Assembly: GCA_003488005.1 (NCBI GenBank)
Contig: DNND01000106.1
Span: 42,700-68,655 of the forward strand
Origin: Blastocatellia bacterium
GTDB taxonomy: Bacteria > Acidobacteriota > Blastocatellia > Pyrinomonadales > Pyrinomonadaceae
Direction: 5' to 3'
DNA length: 25,956 nt
Numbering within the stretch: the first letter of the stretch is position 1; each line of letters starts with the position of its first letter. Below, one piece after another: positions 7,401 through 14,786 of this stretch. The translations under genes were made by a program, and so were the position numbers. The notes beneath the pieces were generated by a model. It was not told where the DNA came from. It ran no database searches and was given only the letters and a program-made list of their open reading frames with translations.

Positions 7401-8963
7401 TTATGTTTGTTTCAGTTGGTCTTTCGGCATCAGCTTTCTGATGATCGGCGTTGCCGCAAAAAGAACCAGGGCCGCCAACATCAACGAAGCAGCAGTAATA
7501 ATGAACAGCATTGGCATTTGTTCGAGCTTTTCCGGATCGACCTGGCCGCCGACCAGGCCGCCGATGAGATTGCCGACCGCCGACGCCAGAAACCAGATGC
7601 CCATCATCTGGCCGACGAAGCGGCGCGGCGAAAGCTTGGTCATCGACGACAAGCCAACCGGGCTCAGGCACAGCTCGCCTATGGTCTGGAAAAAATAGCT
7701 GGCTACCAGCCACCACGGCGAAACTTTAATTGCTCCGCCGCTCGACACGACGGAGTTGGCAGCGAAGATCATAATGACAAATCCGAGGCCCGCGAAGAAC
7801 AGGCCCAACGCAAACTTGGCCGGGCTCGACAATTCTCTCCCCTGCCGAGCCATTCGTACCCACAGCCACGCGAAAAAGGGCGCCATCAAAAATATGAAAA
7901 AGGAGTTTACGGATTGGAACCAGGTTGCCGGAATTTCAAACCCGCCCATGCTTCTGTTCGTAAAATCGCGCGCAAATAGATTGAGCGACGTCGGCGCTTG
8001 CTCGAATGCCGACCAGAAGATGGCGGCGAATATGAAGAGGATGAAGATGACACCCACCCGCTTCTTCTCTTCAGTGGCTAGCCCGCCGCCAATGAACATG
8101 TAACCAAAATAAACTACGGCTACCCCGACCAGAACGTAGGTCATGTTCTTCCCAATCACCTGAGCGTTAAGCGGCAGAACGCCCATCACAGCGAGCACGA
8201 TGACGATCGCAAGGATTGTGAGTCCTACTCCCAGGATCAGTTTGATAGTTCGCACCTGCTTAGCCTGCACTACCGGGTCGGAATGGCGCGTTGGCTCCAG
8301 GCCGAGACTACCAAGCGTCTTTTTTGCCATCAGCGAGAACGTCGCCAAACCTATCAACATGCCCACGCCGGCGGCGCCAAAGCCAAAGTGCCAACCATAC
8401 TTCTCGCCGAGAAATCCGGTCACTATCTGTCCGAAGAAGGCGCCGACATTTATACCCATATAGAAGATCGAGAAGCCCGCATCGCGACGAGCGCCGCCCT
8501 CGGGATACAAGTCACCAACGATTGCGGAAATGTTTGGCTTGAGCAGGCCTGTTCCCATGACAATCAGGATCAGGCCGAGGAAGAAAGGAACTTTCGTGTG
8601 CGCAAAGGACGACAGGCCAATCGAAATATGTCCGCAGGAAATGAGCACCGCCCCCAGCATGATCGCGCGACGCAGGCCGAGGAGCCTATCAGCAATCCAA
8701 CCGCCGGGCAGAGACGCCAGGTAAACACTGGCAGCATAAATTCCCACGATCGCCGACGCCTGGCTCCGGTCCATACCGAAGCCGCCATTGACCAACGCAG
8801 CCGACATAAACAGCACAAGCAGCGGGCGCAATCCATAATATGAAAAGCGCTCCCACATTTCTGTAAAGAACAAAGTGGAGAGTCCGCGCGGGTGGCCAAA
8901 GAACCCGCGATCATCGCCTGGAGAAACGGGACTCGATCCGGTGCCGTCAATCGCTGTGCTCAT
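7401..8963 (-). CDS. POT/PTR family proton-dependent oligopeptide MFS transporter
   Basis: Inner-membrane symporter taking up di- and tripeptides with protons. The signature FFTEMWERFSYYG (residues 32-44) holds the ExxERFxYYG motif, with Glu35, Glu38 and Arg39 for proton coupling and peptide binding. About 12-14 hydrophobic segments follow over 520 aa, the usual size. Further family features are the GGWIADRLLG loop between helices 2 and 3 and the ELCLSPVGLS segment late in the protein. A Shine-Dalgarno AAGGAA precedes the ATG at 8963. It is the first gene of the operon; the secreted dipeptidyl peptidase gene follows after 16 bp, a sensible pairing of transporter and peptide-producing enzyme. 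Confidence 0.95.
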   Translation of the reverse strand: MSTAIDGTGSSPVSPGDDRGFFGHPRGLSTLFFTEMWERFSYYGLRPLLVLFMSAALVNGGFGMDRSQASAIVGIYAASVYLASLPGGWIADRLLGLRRAIMLGAVLISCGHISIGLSSFAHTKVPFFLGLILIVMGTGLLKPNISAIVGDLYPEGGARRDAGFSIFYMGINVGAFFGQIVTGFLGEKYGWHFGFGAAGVGMLIGLATFSLMAKKTLGSLGLEPTRHSDPVVQAKQVRTIKLILGVGLTILAIVIVLAVMGVLPLNAQVIGKNMTYVLVGVAVVYFGYMFIGGGLATEEKKRVGVIFILFIFAAIFWSAFEQAPTSLNLFARDFTNRSMGGFEIPATWFQSVNSFFIFLMAPFFAWLWVRMARQGRELSSPAKFALGLFFAGLGFVIMIFAANSVVSSGGAIKVSPWWLVASYFFQTIGELCLSPVGLSSMTKLSPRRFVGQMMGIWFLASAVGNLIGGLVGGQVDPEKLEQMPMLFIITAASLMLAALVLFAATPIIRKLMPKDQLKQT

Positions 8964-9124
8964 TAAATGTTTCCTTATTCAAAGTTTGCGAAACTGGGAC
9001 CGCTAGATTGTTGAAAGCAACTATCGGGTAGAGATGCTATGCCGTCGAGGGAGAGTTCAGAATGACTTGATAGATCAGGAGAACGCGAGTATTCAGCCAA
9101 AAAAGCCCGTGCCTGTCAAGATTC

Positions 9125-9227
9125 GAGTGAGCAGCAGGCATTATTAGTGGCCTGGACTTCAGTCTGTGCCGGCGCGAGAACCACAGACTAAAGTCCCTGC
9201 CACTCTAATTCAGCCTGCTTGACACTC
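9125..9227. repeat. Long imperfect inverted repeat (ACAGACTAAAGTC family)
   Basis: Inner arms at 9146-9168 and 9182-9204 match at 20 of 23 positions. Outer arms GAGTG...AGCAGGC (9125-9139) and GCCTGCT...CACTC (9213-9227) continue the symmetry. The core word is shared with 3172-3189. The right outer arm contains the TTGACA of the promoter at 9219, so this mobile-looking repeat may have supplied part of a promoter. Confidence 0.75.
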
Positions 9228-9248
9228 GCGCAGCCGCGGGCGTATAAG
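9219..9248 (+). promoter_or_regulatory. Sigma70-type promoter of the methionine gene
   Basis: TTGACA (9219-9224) is separated by 18 bp from TATAAG (9243-9248). The -35 box is perfect and the -10 box has five of six matches. The start of transcription is predicted near 9254-9256, leaving a leader of about 210 bases before the ATG at 9465, with the structured element at its 5' end. Confidence 0.65.
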
Positions 9249-9251
9249 CAC

Positions 9252-9388
9252 GAATGGAAAACGTGGTGAGTTAAGGCGACTTGCGGCCACGCAAAACAAC
9301 CGCTAAACAGCTCGGCTAGGTTCGAAGGCGAACCATAAACTTCTGGAATTCATGAAGTCCCGCGCTATTTGGCGCGGGACTTCATTTT
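9252..9388 (+). ncRNA. Candidate riboswitch leader of the homocysteine methyltransferase gene
   Basis: The leader can form CGTGG/CCACG (9262-9266 with 9287-9291), a small hairpin CC-GCT-AAAC-AGC-GG (9300-9315) and GGTTCG-AAGG-CGAACC (9319-9334). GAGTT (9268-9272) can pair with AACTT (9338-9342). ACTTC at 9339-9343 can also pair with GAAGT at 9354-9358, which would break the terminator stem. Pairing of GAGTT with AACTT hides ACTTC and lets the terminator form: a ligand-off switch. The downstream enzyme makes methionine, and its B. subtilis relative yitJ is controlled by a SAM-I riboswitch, so SAM is the likely ligand. The conserved-looking core (CGACTTGCGGCC, then AAAACAACCGCTAA) recalls the SAM-I/SAM-IV clan, but I cannot prove the class. 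Base pairs are read by eye. Confidence 0.5.
9352..9388 (+). terminator. Intrinsic terminator in the leader
   Basis: A perfect 14-bp stem (9352-9365 with 9372-9385), a 6-base loop and a T4 tail (9385-9388). No upstream gene on this strand needs ending here, and the next ATG is 77 bases downstream, so this is an attenuator rather than a gene-end terminator. The stem also reads well on the opposite strand. Confidence 0.75.
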
Positions 9389-9402
9389 GCCTGCGGATTG
9401 CT

Positions 9403-9438
9403 GATTGCGGATTGTTCAACTGCTTCAAATCCGCAATC
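9403..9438. repeat. Inverted repeat just before the start codon
   Basis: GATTGCGGATT (9403-9413) and AATCCGCAATC (9428-9438) form a perfect 11-bp hairpin. Further ATCCGAAAT-type words follow up to the ATG at 9465. It looks like simple repeat-derived DNA between terminator and gene. It could influence translation because no good Shine-Dalgarno is visible. Confidence 0.6.
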
Positions 9439-9464
9439 CGAAATCCCAAATCCGAAATTCGCAG

Positions 9465-11378
9465 ATGGAACCATTCAGAGACATACTCGAAACCGATCGC
9501 ATTCACGTCTTCGACGGCGCGATGGGGACACAACTCTACGCCAAGGGCGTCTACATCAATCGCTGCTATGACGAACTGAATCTGACAAATCCGGACCTGG
9601 TCCAGGAAGTCCATTCGGAGTATGTCCAAGCCGGCGCCGACATTATCGAAACCAACACGTTCGGCGCGACTGCGCACAATCTCAATCAGTACGGTCTTGC
9701 AGATAACCTGCGTGAAATAAATATTAACGCCGCTCGCATTGCCCGCGCGGCCGCAGACGAGCGCGCATATGTCGCCGGCGCGATTGGCCCGTTGGGTTTG
9801 CGCATCGAGCCGTATGGTCCAACCTCATTCGACGAAGCCAAGGACATGTTTAAGGTGCAGGTCGAGGCCCTGCTCGAAGGCGGCGTTGACTTGTTTGTGC
9901 TCGAAACTTTTTCTGATGTCTCCGCCATGCGCCAGGCCATCCGCGCCGTTCGCGAGCTTTCCGATCTGCCAATCATCGCGCAGATGACCATTCTCACCGA
10001 CGGCAACACTTCCTACGGAACAACGCCGGAACTCTTTACTGCGCGACTCGATGAATGGGGCGCGGATGTTATCGGACTAAACTGCGGCGTTGGCCCGGCG
10101 ATAATTTTAAGTGCGCTGGAAAAGATGCGCGCCGTCACTAAAAAGAAACTCGCCGCGCAACCAAACGCAGGCTTGCCGCGCGACGTACAGGGCCGGCAGT
10201 TTTACATGTGCTCGCCAGAGTACATGTCCAAGTTTGCCAAGCGGTTCATCCAGGCGGGCGCGAAGTTTATCGGCGGCTGTTGCGGTACCACGCCGGCGCA
10301 CATCAAGTTGATTTCGGACGCAGTCCGGGCAGCATCGCCGCGCGCGCAGAAGGTTGTGATGACGTCGGGAGCGTTGGCCCATATCAGCGAAGGGGCGCCT
10401 GCAGATCTCAAGATTGTTCCGGCTGCGGAACGTTCGCACTGGTCGCGGAAAATCGTAAACGGCGAATTCGTTACTTCAGTTGAAGTTCTGCCACCTAAGG
10501 GCGTCGATGCCGTAAAAACTCTCGATTCAATCCGGCTTTTGAAAGATGCCGGCGTTGACGGCGTAAACATTCCGGACGGCGCGCGCGCGCAATCGCGCAT
10601 GAGTGCGCTGGCCACGGCCGTGCTGGTCGAACAACAAATTGGGATCGAGTCGGTACTGCATTACTGCTGTCGCGATCGAAATCTGCTCGGCATGATGTCT
10701 GATTTGTTGGGCGCTGCCGCGCTCGGCATTCGCAATCTGCTTTTGATTACCGGCGACCCGCCGAAGATGGGCCCCTATCCGGACGCGACCGCAGTGTTCG
10801 ACATCGACGCGATTGGTTTGACCAACATGGTCAACAAACTGAATCACGGTCTGGACATCGGCAACAACCCGATTGGACAGCCGACGGCGTTTTGCATCGG
10901 CGTCGGCGTGAATCCGGGGGCCATCAATCTCGACGAAGAGATTCGCCGCTTTGAATACAAGGTTGAAGCCGGCGCGCAGTATGCGATCACGCAACCGGTG
11001 TTCGACACTGATCAATTGCGTGACTTCATAAAAGCGATCGAGCACGTGAGGATTCCGATCGTCGCCGGCATCTGGCCGCTTGTTTCCTATCGCAATGCCG
11101 AGTTTCTGCATAACGAAGTGCCGGGTGTTCGCGTCACGCCTTCAATCATGGAACGCATGCGCGCGGCTTCGACCATAAGCAAAGAAGCCGGTCGCGACGA
11201 AGGTTTGAAGATCGCCCGCGAGTCTTTATCGGAAGTGCGTGATTTGATTCAGGGCGTGCAGGTCTCAGCGCCGTTCGGAAATGTTAAGTATGCGCTGGAA
11301 GTTTTTGGCGCCCTGGAAGAGTTTGCTCCAGCTAAAAAAGACGAAGCTGGCTTCGCACAAAAAGCACCTAATGCGTAA
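9465..11378 (+). CDS. Bifunctional homocysteine S-methyltransferase / methylenetetrahydrofolate reductase
   Basis: A two-domain cytoplasmic enzyme of one-carbon metabolism. Residues about 1-300 are a zinc-dependent homocysteine methyltransferase domain with DGAMGT near the start, GLNCG (Cys207) and GGCCGTTPAHI (Cys272, Cys273), the three zinc ligands. Residues about 325-615 are the FAD-dependent MetF-type barrel (FVTSVEVLPPKG, LLLITGDPP, YAITQPVFD, PIVAGIWPL). The domain order and 637-aa length match YitJ-type fusions. The reductase part makes 5-methyl-THF; whether the first domain uses it directly or another methyl donor is not shown by sequence. The ATG at 9465 is chosen over an in-frame TTG at 9405, because residues before MEPFRDIL are repeat-derived and lie in the leader. 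It is probably controlled by the upstream terminator/antiterminator. Confidence 0.94.
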   Translation: MEPFRDILETDRIHVFDGAMGTQLYAKGVYINRCYDELNLTNPDLVQEVHSEYVQAGADIIETNTFGATAHNLNQYGLADNLREININAARIARAAADERAYVAGAIGPLGLRIEPYGPTSFDEAKDMFKVQVEALLEGGVDLFVLETFSDVSAMRQAIRAVRELSDLPIIAQMTILTDGNTSYGTTPELFTARLDEWGADVIGLNCGVGPAIILSALEKMRAVTKKKLAAQPNAGLPRDVQGRQFYMCSPEYMSKFAKRFIQAGAKFIGGCCGTTPAHIKLISDAVRAASPRAQKVVMTSGALAHISEGAPADLKIVPAAERSHWSRKIVNGEFVTSVEVLPPKGVDAVKTLDSIRLLKDAGVDGVNIPDGARAQSRMSALATAVLVEQQIGIESVLHYCCRDRNLLGMMSDLLGAAALGIRNLLLITGDPPKMGPYPDATAVFDIDAIGLTNMVNKLNHGLDIGNNPIGQPTAFCIGVGVNPGAINLDEEIRRFEYKVEAGAQYAITQPVFDTDQLRDFIKAIEHVRIPIVAGIWPLVSYRNAEFLHNEVPGVRVTPSIMERMRAASTISKEAGRDEGLKIARESLSEVRDLIQGVQVSAPFGNVKYALEVFGALEEFAPAKKDEAGFAQKAPNA

Positions 11379-11686
11379 CGATCACTGCGGGGCAGAGCGA
11401 TAAGGTTGCGACTTGCCGCGGCGGCGAGCCGCACGCAGGTTCTGCCACATCTACCTTTGTCCCTACTTCGAAAACCTTGACAGCCTCTCGCCGCAGGAAT
11501 AACCTGCGAGCATCCACGGGGTAAAAGCTGCACTCGGGACGAATCCTCCTATTCGTCTTCAAGCTGATTCCAGCGCGGCATCCGTACTCTAACTTAACTT
11601 CACTGCCTAAAACGTCCAGATTGGCATTGAGTCAAAAGCAGGGAGATCTGTCTTTCTGCTTCTTTCCCTCTTGAAAGGAGACTTCG
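11379..11686. other. Intergenic region with small hairpins, no gene seen
   Basis: About 308 bases without a credible ORF. It holds short hairpins: CGCAGG-AATAA-CCTGCG (11492-11508) and GACGAAT-CCTCCT-ATTCGTC (11538-11557). A lone TTGACA lies at 11477-11482, but its possible -10 words (AATAAC, TAACCT) are poor. The 3' end supplies a strong AAAGGAG ribosome binding site for the next gene. No clear terminator follows the upstream gene. Confidence 0.5.
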
Positions 11687-13426
11687 ATGAATCCGATTCG
11701 GAGAGCTACCAAGCTCCATTTACTCATTCTCATCAGCCTGGTCGCCATCACTTTTGGCTTGACCCAGGCCTTCGCCGACAACTGGCCCCAGTGGGGCCAC
11801 GATCAAAAACACACCGGCACGTCCACCGCGACCGGCCAAAACCTGAACAGAATTCTTGCCGACGTCATCTACGATCCGTTCGTCGAACAGGAGAAAGCTC
11901 CCGAGAATGGCGATGGCGATCTGTTGGTCCACTACCAGACTCCATTGGTGGACGGTAACGATGTCTTCATGGAGTTCAAGTCGGGAACCTACACTTCCAT
12001 GACCACCTGGGAATCTCAAACATGGAACGAAAAGAAGCTGAGCTGGAGCGGGAATAACTTAGTCACCCAATGGAATTTCGAGAGTGACTGGAAACCAGTT
12101 CCATTTAACCCCGCCGGCCCAAGCTGGGAGCCTGTGTTCCATGCCACGCTCTCCGGCACGTTTGTCTATGTTCCCGGTGGCAATGGATCGGTTTACAAGC
12201 TAAACAAATCCAACGGCGCGGTCGTCGCGCAATACAGTCCGCTCGGCGACGACAACAATATATTTCTTACTGGACCGATCACAGCGGATAGCGCCGGCAA
12301 CATCTATTACAACGCGCTCAAGCTCAACATGAGCAATCCCTGGGGCAAAGATGTAATTGGTTCCTGGCTCGTCAAGATTACTTCCGGTGGCACGATGAGC
12401 TCTGCTCAGTTTAAAGACATCATGACCGGTGAGATGGGACCAAACGATAATTGCGAAGTCGGTTTCAGCGAACCACCACCGTGGCCGCCAACGCCAACAT
12501 CCGTTGCACCGACCATAAAATGCAATACGGTGCGGCCCGGCATTAACGTGGCGCCCGCGGTTGGCGCGGACGGAACCATCTACACGATCGCTCGCAACCA
12601 TGCGGTTACGCGTTACGGTTATCTGGTAGCGGTTAATTCCAACCTAACTCCAAAGTGGACCGCCACAATGCACGGCGTTTTAAACGACGGCTGCAATGTG
12701 CAGATACCGCCCAACGGAACGCCCGGTGGTTGCAGTGTTGGCGCGACTACCGGTGTCGCTCCGGACACGAACAGCCTGCCTTCTGGTCGCATACTCGACG
12801 ATTCCAGCTCTTCTCCAGTCGTCGCTCCGGATGGCAGCGTCTTCTACGGCTCTTACACTCGTTACAACTATGCGCAGGGTCACATGCTGCACTATGGCTC
12901 GACCGGAGCCTTTCTCGGCTCGTTCATTTTTGGCTGGGATGTCACCCCCGCAATCTATAGTCATGGCATAACCTATTCGCTTGTGACCAAGGACAACCAC
13001 TATGGCGGAGTCGGTTCTTACTGCAACGACGACGCTGTGTGTCCACCTGATCGCAACGCGTCCAACCCGGGCTATCCCGAGGAATACTTCATCACCCAAC
13101 TCAGCCCGGCCTTGACCGTGGAATGGAGATACAAAAATACGAACACGTTGAGTTGCCCCCGCCAGCCAAATGGCTCGGTGACCTGTGTTGACGATCACCC
13201 ATTCAGTTTTGAGTGGTGCGTCAATGCTCCGGCCATTGATTCGAACGGAGTTGTTTACGCGAACAGCGAAGATGGCAACTTGTTTGCAATCAATCAGGGA
13301 GGAACTTTGAAACAAAAGATCTTCCAGCAGTTGGCGCTGGGCGCTGCGTATACCCCGGCTTCGATTGGCGGCGATGGAAAGCTCTATTCACAAAACGACG
13401 GACACTTGTACGTCGTCGGAAACTAA
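11687..13426 (+). CDS. Secreted PQQ-like beta-propeller repeat protein
   Basis: A 579-aa exported protein of unknown function. A signal peptide covers about residues 1-31 (basic NPIRRATK, a hydrophobic stretch, then a likely cut after AFA). Mature residues start DNWPQWGHDQKHTG, typical of PQQ-like propeller proteins. Blade-type motifs recur: GTFVYVPGGNGSVYKLN, ADSAGNIYY, VGADGTIYTI, VAPDGSVFYGS, IDSNGVVYANSEDGNLFAIN, and GGDGKLYSQNDGHLYVVGN at the C-terminus. Several cysteines are consistent with disulfides outside the cytoplasm. No catalytic residues of quinoprotein dehydrogenases are evident, so a binding or structural role is as likely as an enzyme. A strong AAAGGAG precedes the ATG, and an intrinsic terminator follows 62 bases after the stop, so it is probably monocistronic. 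Confidence 0.85.
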   Translation: MNPIRRATKLHLLILISLVAITFGLTQAFADNWPQWGHDQKHTGTSTATGQNLNRILADVIYDPFVEQEKAPENGDGDLLVHYQTPLVDGNDVFMEFKSGTYTSMTTWESQTWNEKKLSWSGNNLVTQWNFESDWKPVPFNPAGPSWEPVFHATLSGTFVYVPGGNGSVYKLNKSNGAVVAQYSPLGDDNNIFLTGPITADSAGNIYYNALKLNMSNPWGKDVIGSWLVKITSGGTMSSAQFKDIMTGEMGPNDNCEVGFSEPPPWPPTPTSVAPTIKCNTVRPGINVAPAVGADGTIYTIARNHAVTRYGYLVAVNSNLTPKWTATMHGVLNDGCNVQIPPNGTPGGCSVGATTGVAPDTNSLPSGRILDDSSSSPVVAPDGSVFYGSYTRYNYAQGHMLHYGSTGAFLGSFIFGWDVTPAIYSHGITYSLVTKDNHYGGVGSYCNDDAVCPPDRNASNPGYPEEYFITQLSPALTVEWRYKNTNTLSCPRQPNGSVTCVDDHPFSFEWCVNAPAIDSNGVVYANSEDGNLFAINQGGTLKQKIFQQLALGAAYTPASIGGDGKLYSQNDGHLYVVGN

Positions 13427-13488
13427 CTGACGTGACTACTCCGTGGATGTTTTGACAAGCCAACGCTGAATGGCTGTCACAACAGAAA

Positions 13489-13521
13489 GGCCCGGGCGAA
13501 ATGCTCGGGTCTTTTCTTTTT
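13489..13521 (+). terminator. Intrinsic terminator of the propeller gene
   Basis: A 9-bp stem with two G-T wobbles (13489-13497 with 13503-13511), a GAAAT loop, and a TTTTCTTTTT tail, 62 bases past the stop codon at 13426. Confidence 0.85.
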
Positions 13522-13533
13522 GCCGCAGATCCA

Positions 13534-13620
13534 CGCGGATAAACGCGAATCTGAAAACAGTTCTGCAAAGGCTGTTCTTTCAGATCGGCGTTCATCCGCG
13601 TTCATCCGCGTTCATCCGCG
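13534..13620. repeat. Inverted repeat plus 10-bp tandem repeat (CGCGGATGAACG family)
   Basis: Arms at 13534-13554 and 13580-13600 match at 18 of 21 positions, and an inner AACAG/CTGTT pair continues the stem. The right side carries three exact tandem copies of TTCATCCGCG (13591-13620). It lies between convergent genes. This looks like a dispersed repeat with local slippage expansion. Confidence 0.7.
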
Positions 13621-13640
13621 GCCCATGCTTGCTAAGGCTT

Positions 13641-14537
13641 TTAATCTTTCAGCACGTGGCGCAACGCACCTTCAAGAGTTGCATATCTAAACAAGTAACC
13701 GGCAGTCTGCAAAACAGCAGACTCGACCCGTTGGCTCGACAGCAACAGTGCGTCGGCCATTTCTCCAAACAGCAAGCGCACTCCGAAAGCGGGAATGGGA
13801 AATATTGTCGGTCGGGACAGGACCTTGCCCAATGTTTTTGTGAAGACGGCGTTCGTCACTGGCGCTGGCGCGACGAAATTCACCGGGCCCCTAATCGAAC
13901 CGTTCGCTAAGGCGAACTTGATGCCACCAATGACGTCATCGAGTGCAATCCAACTCATCCACTGTCGGCCGCTGCCAATCTTTCCGCCTACGCCCATGCG
14001 AAAGGGCGGCAACATTTTCGCGAGCGCGCCGCCTTTCGCGTCGAGGATAATTCCGAACCGGCAGTTAACAACGCGAATTCCCTTCTCGCTCGCCAGCGCC
14101 GTTGCCTGCTCCCATTCGACGCAAACATCGGCAAGAAAATCTTTACCCGGCTCACTCCTCTCGGTGAGCACTTCATCGCCGCGATCGCCGTAATAACCAA
14201 TCGCCGAGGCGCAGATAAAAGTGTGCGGCGGTTGGGTCAGGTTCGCCAACGCATCGCCAAGCAACCGTGTTCCCTTCACCCGGCTTTCGCGAATCCGTTT
14301 TTTCTTTTCATCGGTCCAGCGGCCCTCCGCGATGCTTTCTCCAGCAAGGTGAACCACTGCGTCAAAGCCTTCAAGCCGCGCCAGCGCAATGCTGTAACGA
14401 TCGGGACTCCATTCGATTTCCGTTTCGGCGTTCGGCGCATGCCGCACCAGACGAAAGATGTCGTGCCCTTCCAACTCCAGCATTGGAATCAACGCCGTCC
14501 CAACTAGTCCATGCGAGCCACTTATTAATATCTTCAT
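13641..14537 (-). CDS. TIGR01777 family SDR protein (YfcH/SDR39U1-like)
   Basis: An NAD(P)-binding short-chain dehydrogenase-like protein. The N-terminal Rossmann motif GSHGLVG is at residues 7-13. VVHLAGESIAEGRW (61-74) and CASAIGYYGDRGDE (109-122) are hallmarks of the TIGR01777/YfcH group. The C-terminal portion (about 245-298), ending LEGALRHVLKD, fits DUF1731. At 298 aa it is full length. The ATG at 14537 has GAGGAAA about 10 bases ahead. The physiological substrate of this family is not established; some relatives are linked to cell division or epimerase-like activity. It is convergent with the propeller gene and divergent from the giant gene. Confidence 0.9.
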   Translation of the reverse strand: MKILISGSHGLVGTALIPMLELEGHDIFRLVRHAPNAETEIEWSPDRYSIALARLEGFDAVVHLAGESIAEGRWTDEKKKRIRESRVKGTRLLGDALANLTQPPHTFICASAIGYYGDRGDEVLTERSEPGKDFLADVCVEWEQATALASEKGIRVVNCRFGIILDAKGGALAKMLPPFRMGVGGKIGSGRQWMSWIALDDVIGGIKFALANGSIRGPVNFVAPAPVTNAVFTKTLGKVLSRPTIFPIPAFGVRLLFGEMADALLLSSQRVESAVLQTAGYLFRYATLEGALRHVLKD

Positions 14538-14588
14538 TTGTGATGTTTCCTCGAAGTCACACTTTGCGATTGGCTTCGTCTAACCGAG

Positions 14589-14674
14589 AACCCGCCCGCT
14601 TCGCAGACGGTAGTGACTTCATACCCACAAAGAACGAAGCATCCACCTGCTACCGCAGGCGGTACTGACCTCAT
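14589..14674. repeat. Degenerate direct repeats related to the 2603-2748 arms
   Basis: Two copies, about 14589-14622 and 14640-14674, share CCCGCT..CGCAG.CGGTA.TGAC.TCAT. The second contains GGTACTGACCTCAT, identical to a stretch of the right arm at 2709-2748. Here they are direct rather than inverted, in the intergenic region between two divergent genes. Confidence 0.65.
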
Positions 14675-14786
14675 GCGGCTGGGTTTATGCTTTGTCTTTC
14701 CCGGATAAACCAGTAGAATCCGTCCGTTTCCCGGTCGCTCAGGTTACTTGCCTCAATATTTATATTAACAGAACTGACGAGCTTCA

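Noticed and set aside
7407..8843. Long plus-strand ORFs opposite the transporter gene
   Set aside because: The minus strand encodes a clear POT transporter here; the plus-strand products are rich in Arg, Gln and His and lack motifs.
9405..9464. TTG start adding 20 residues to the methyltransferase
   Set aside because: The added residues come from the hairpin repeat in the leader, and family members begin near MEPFRDIL.
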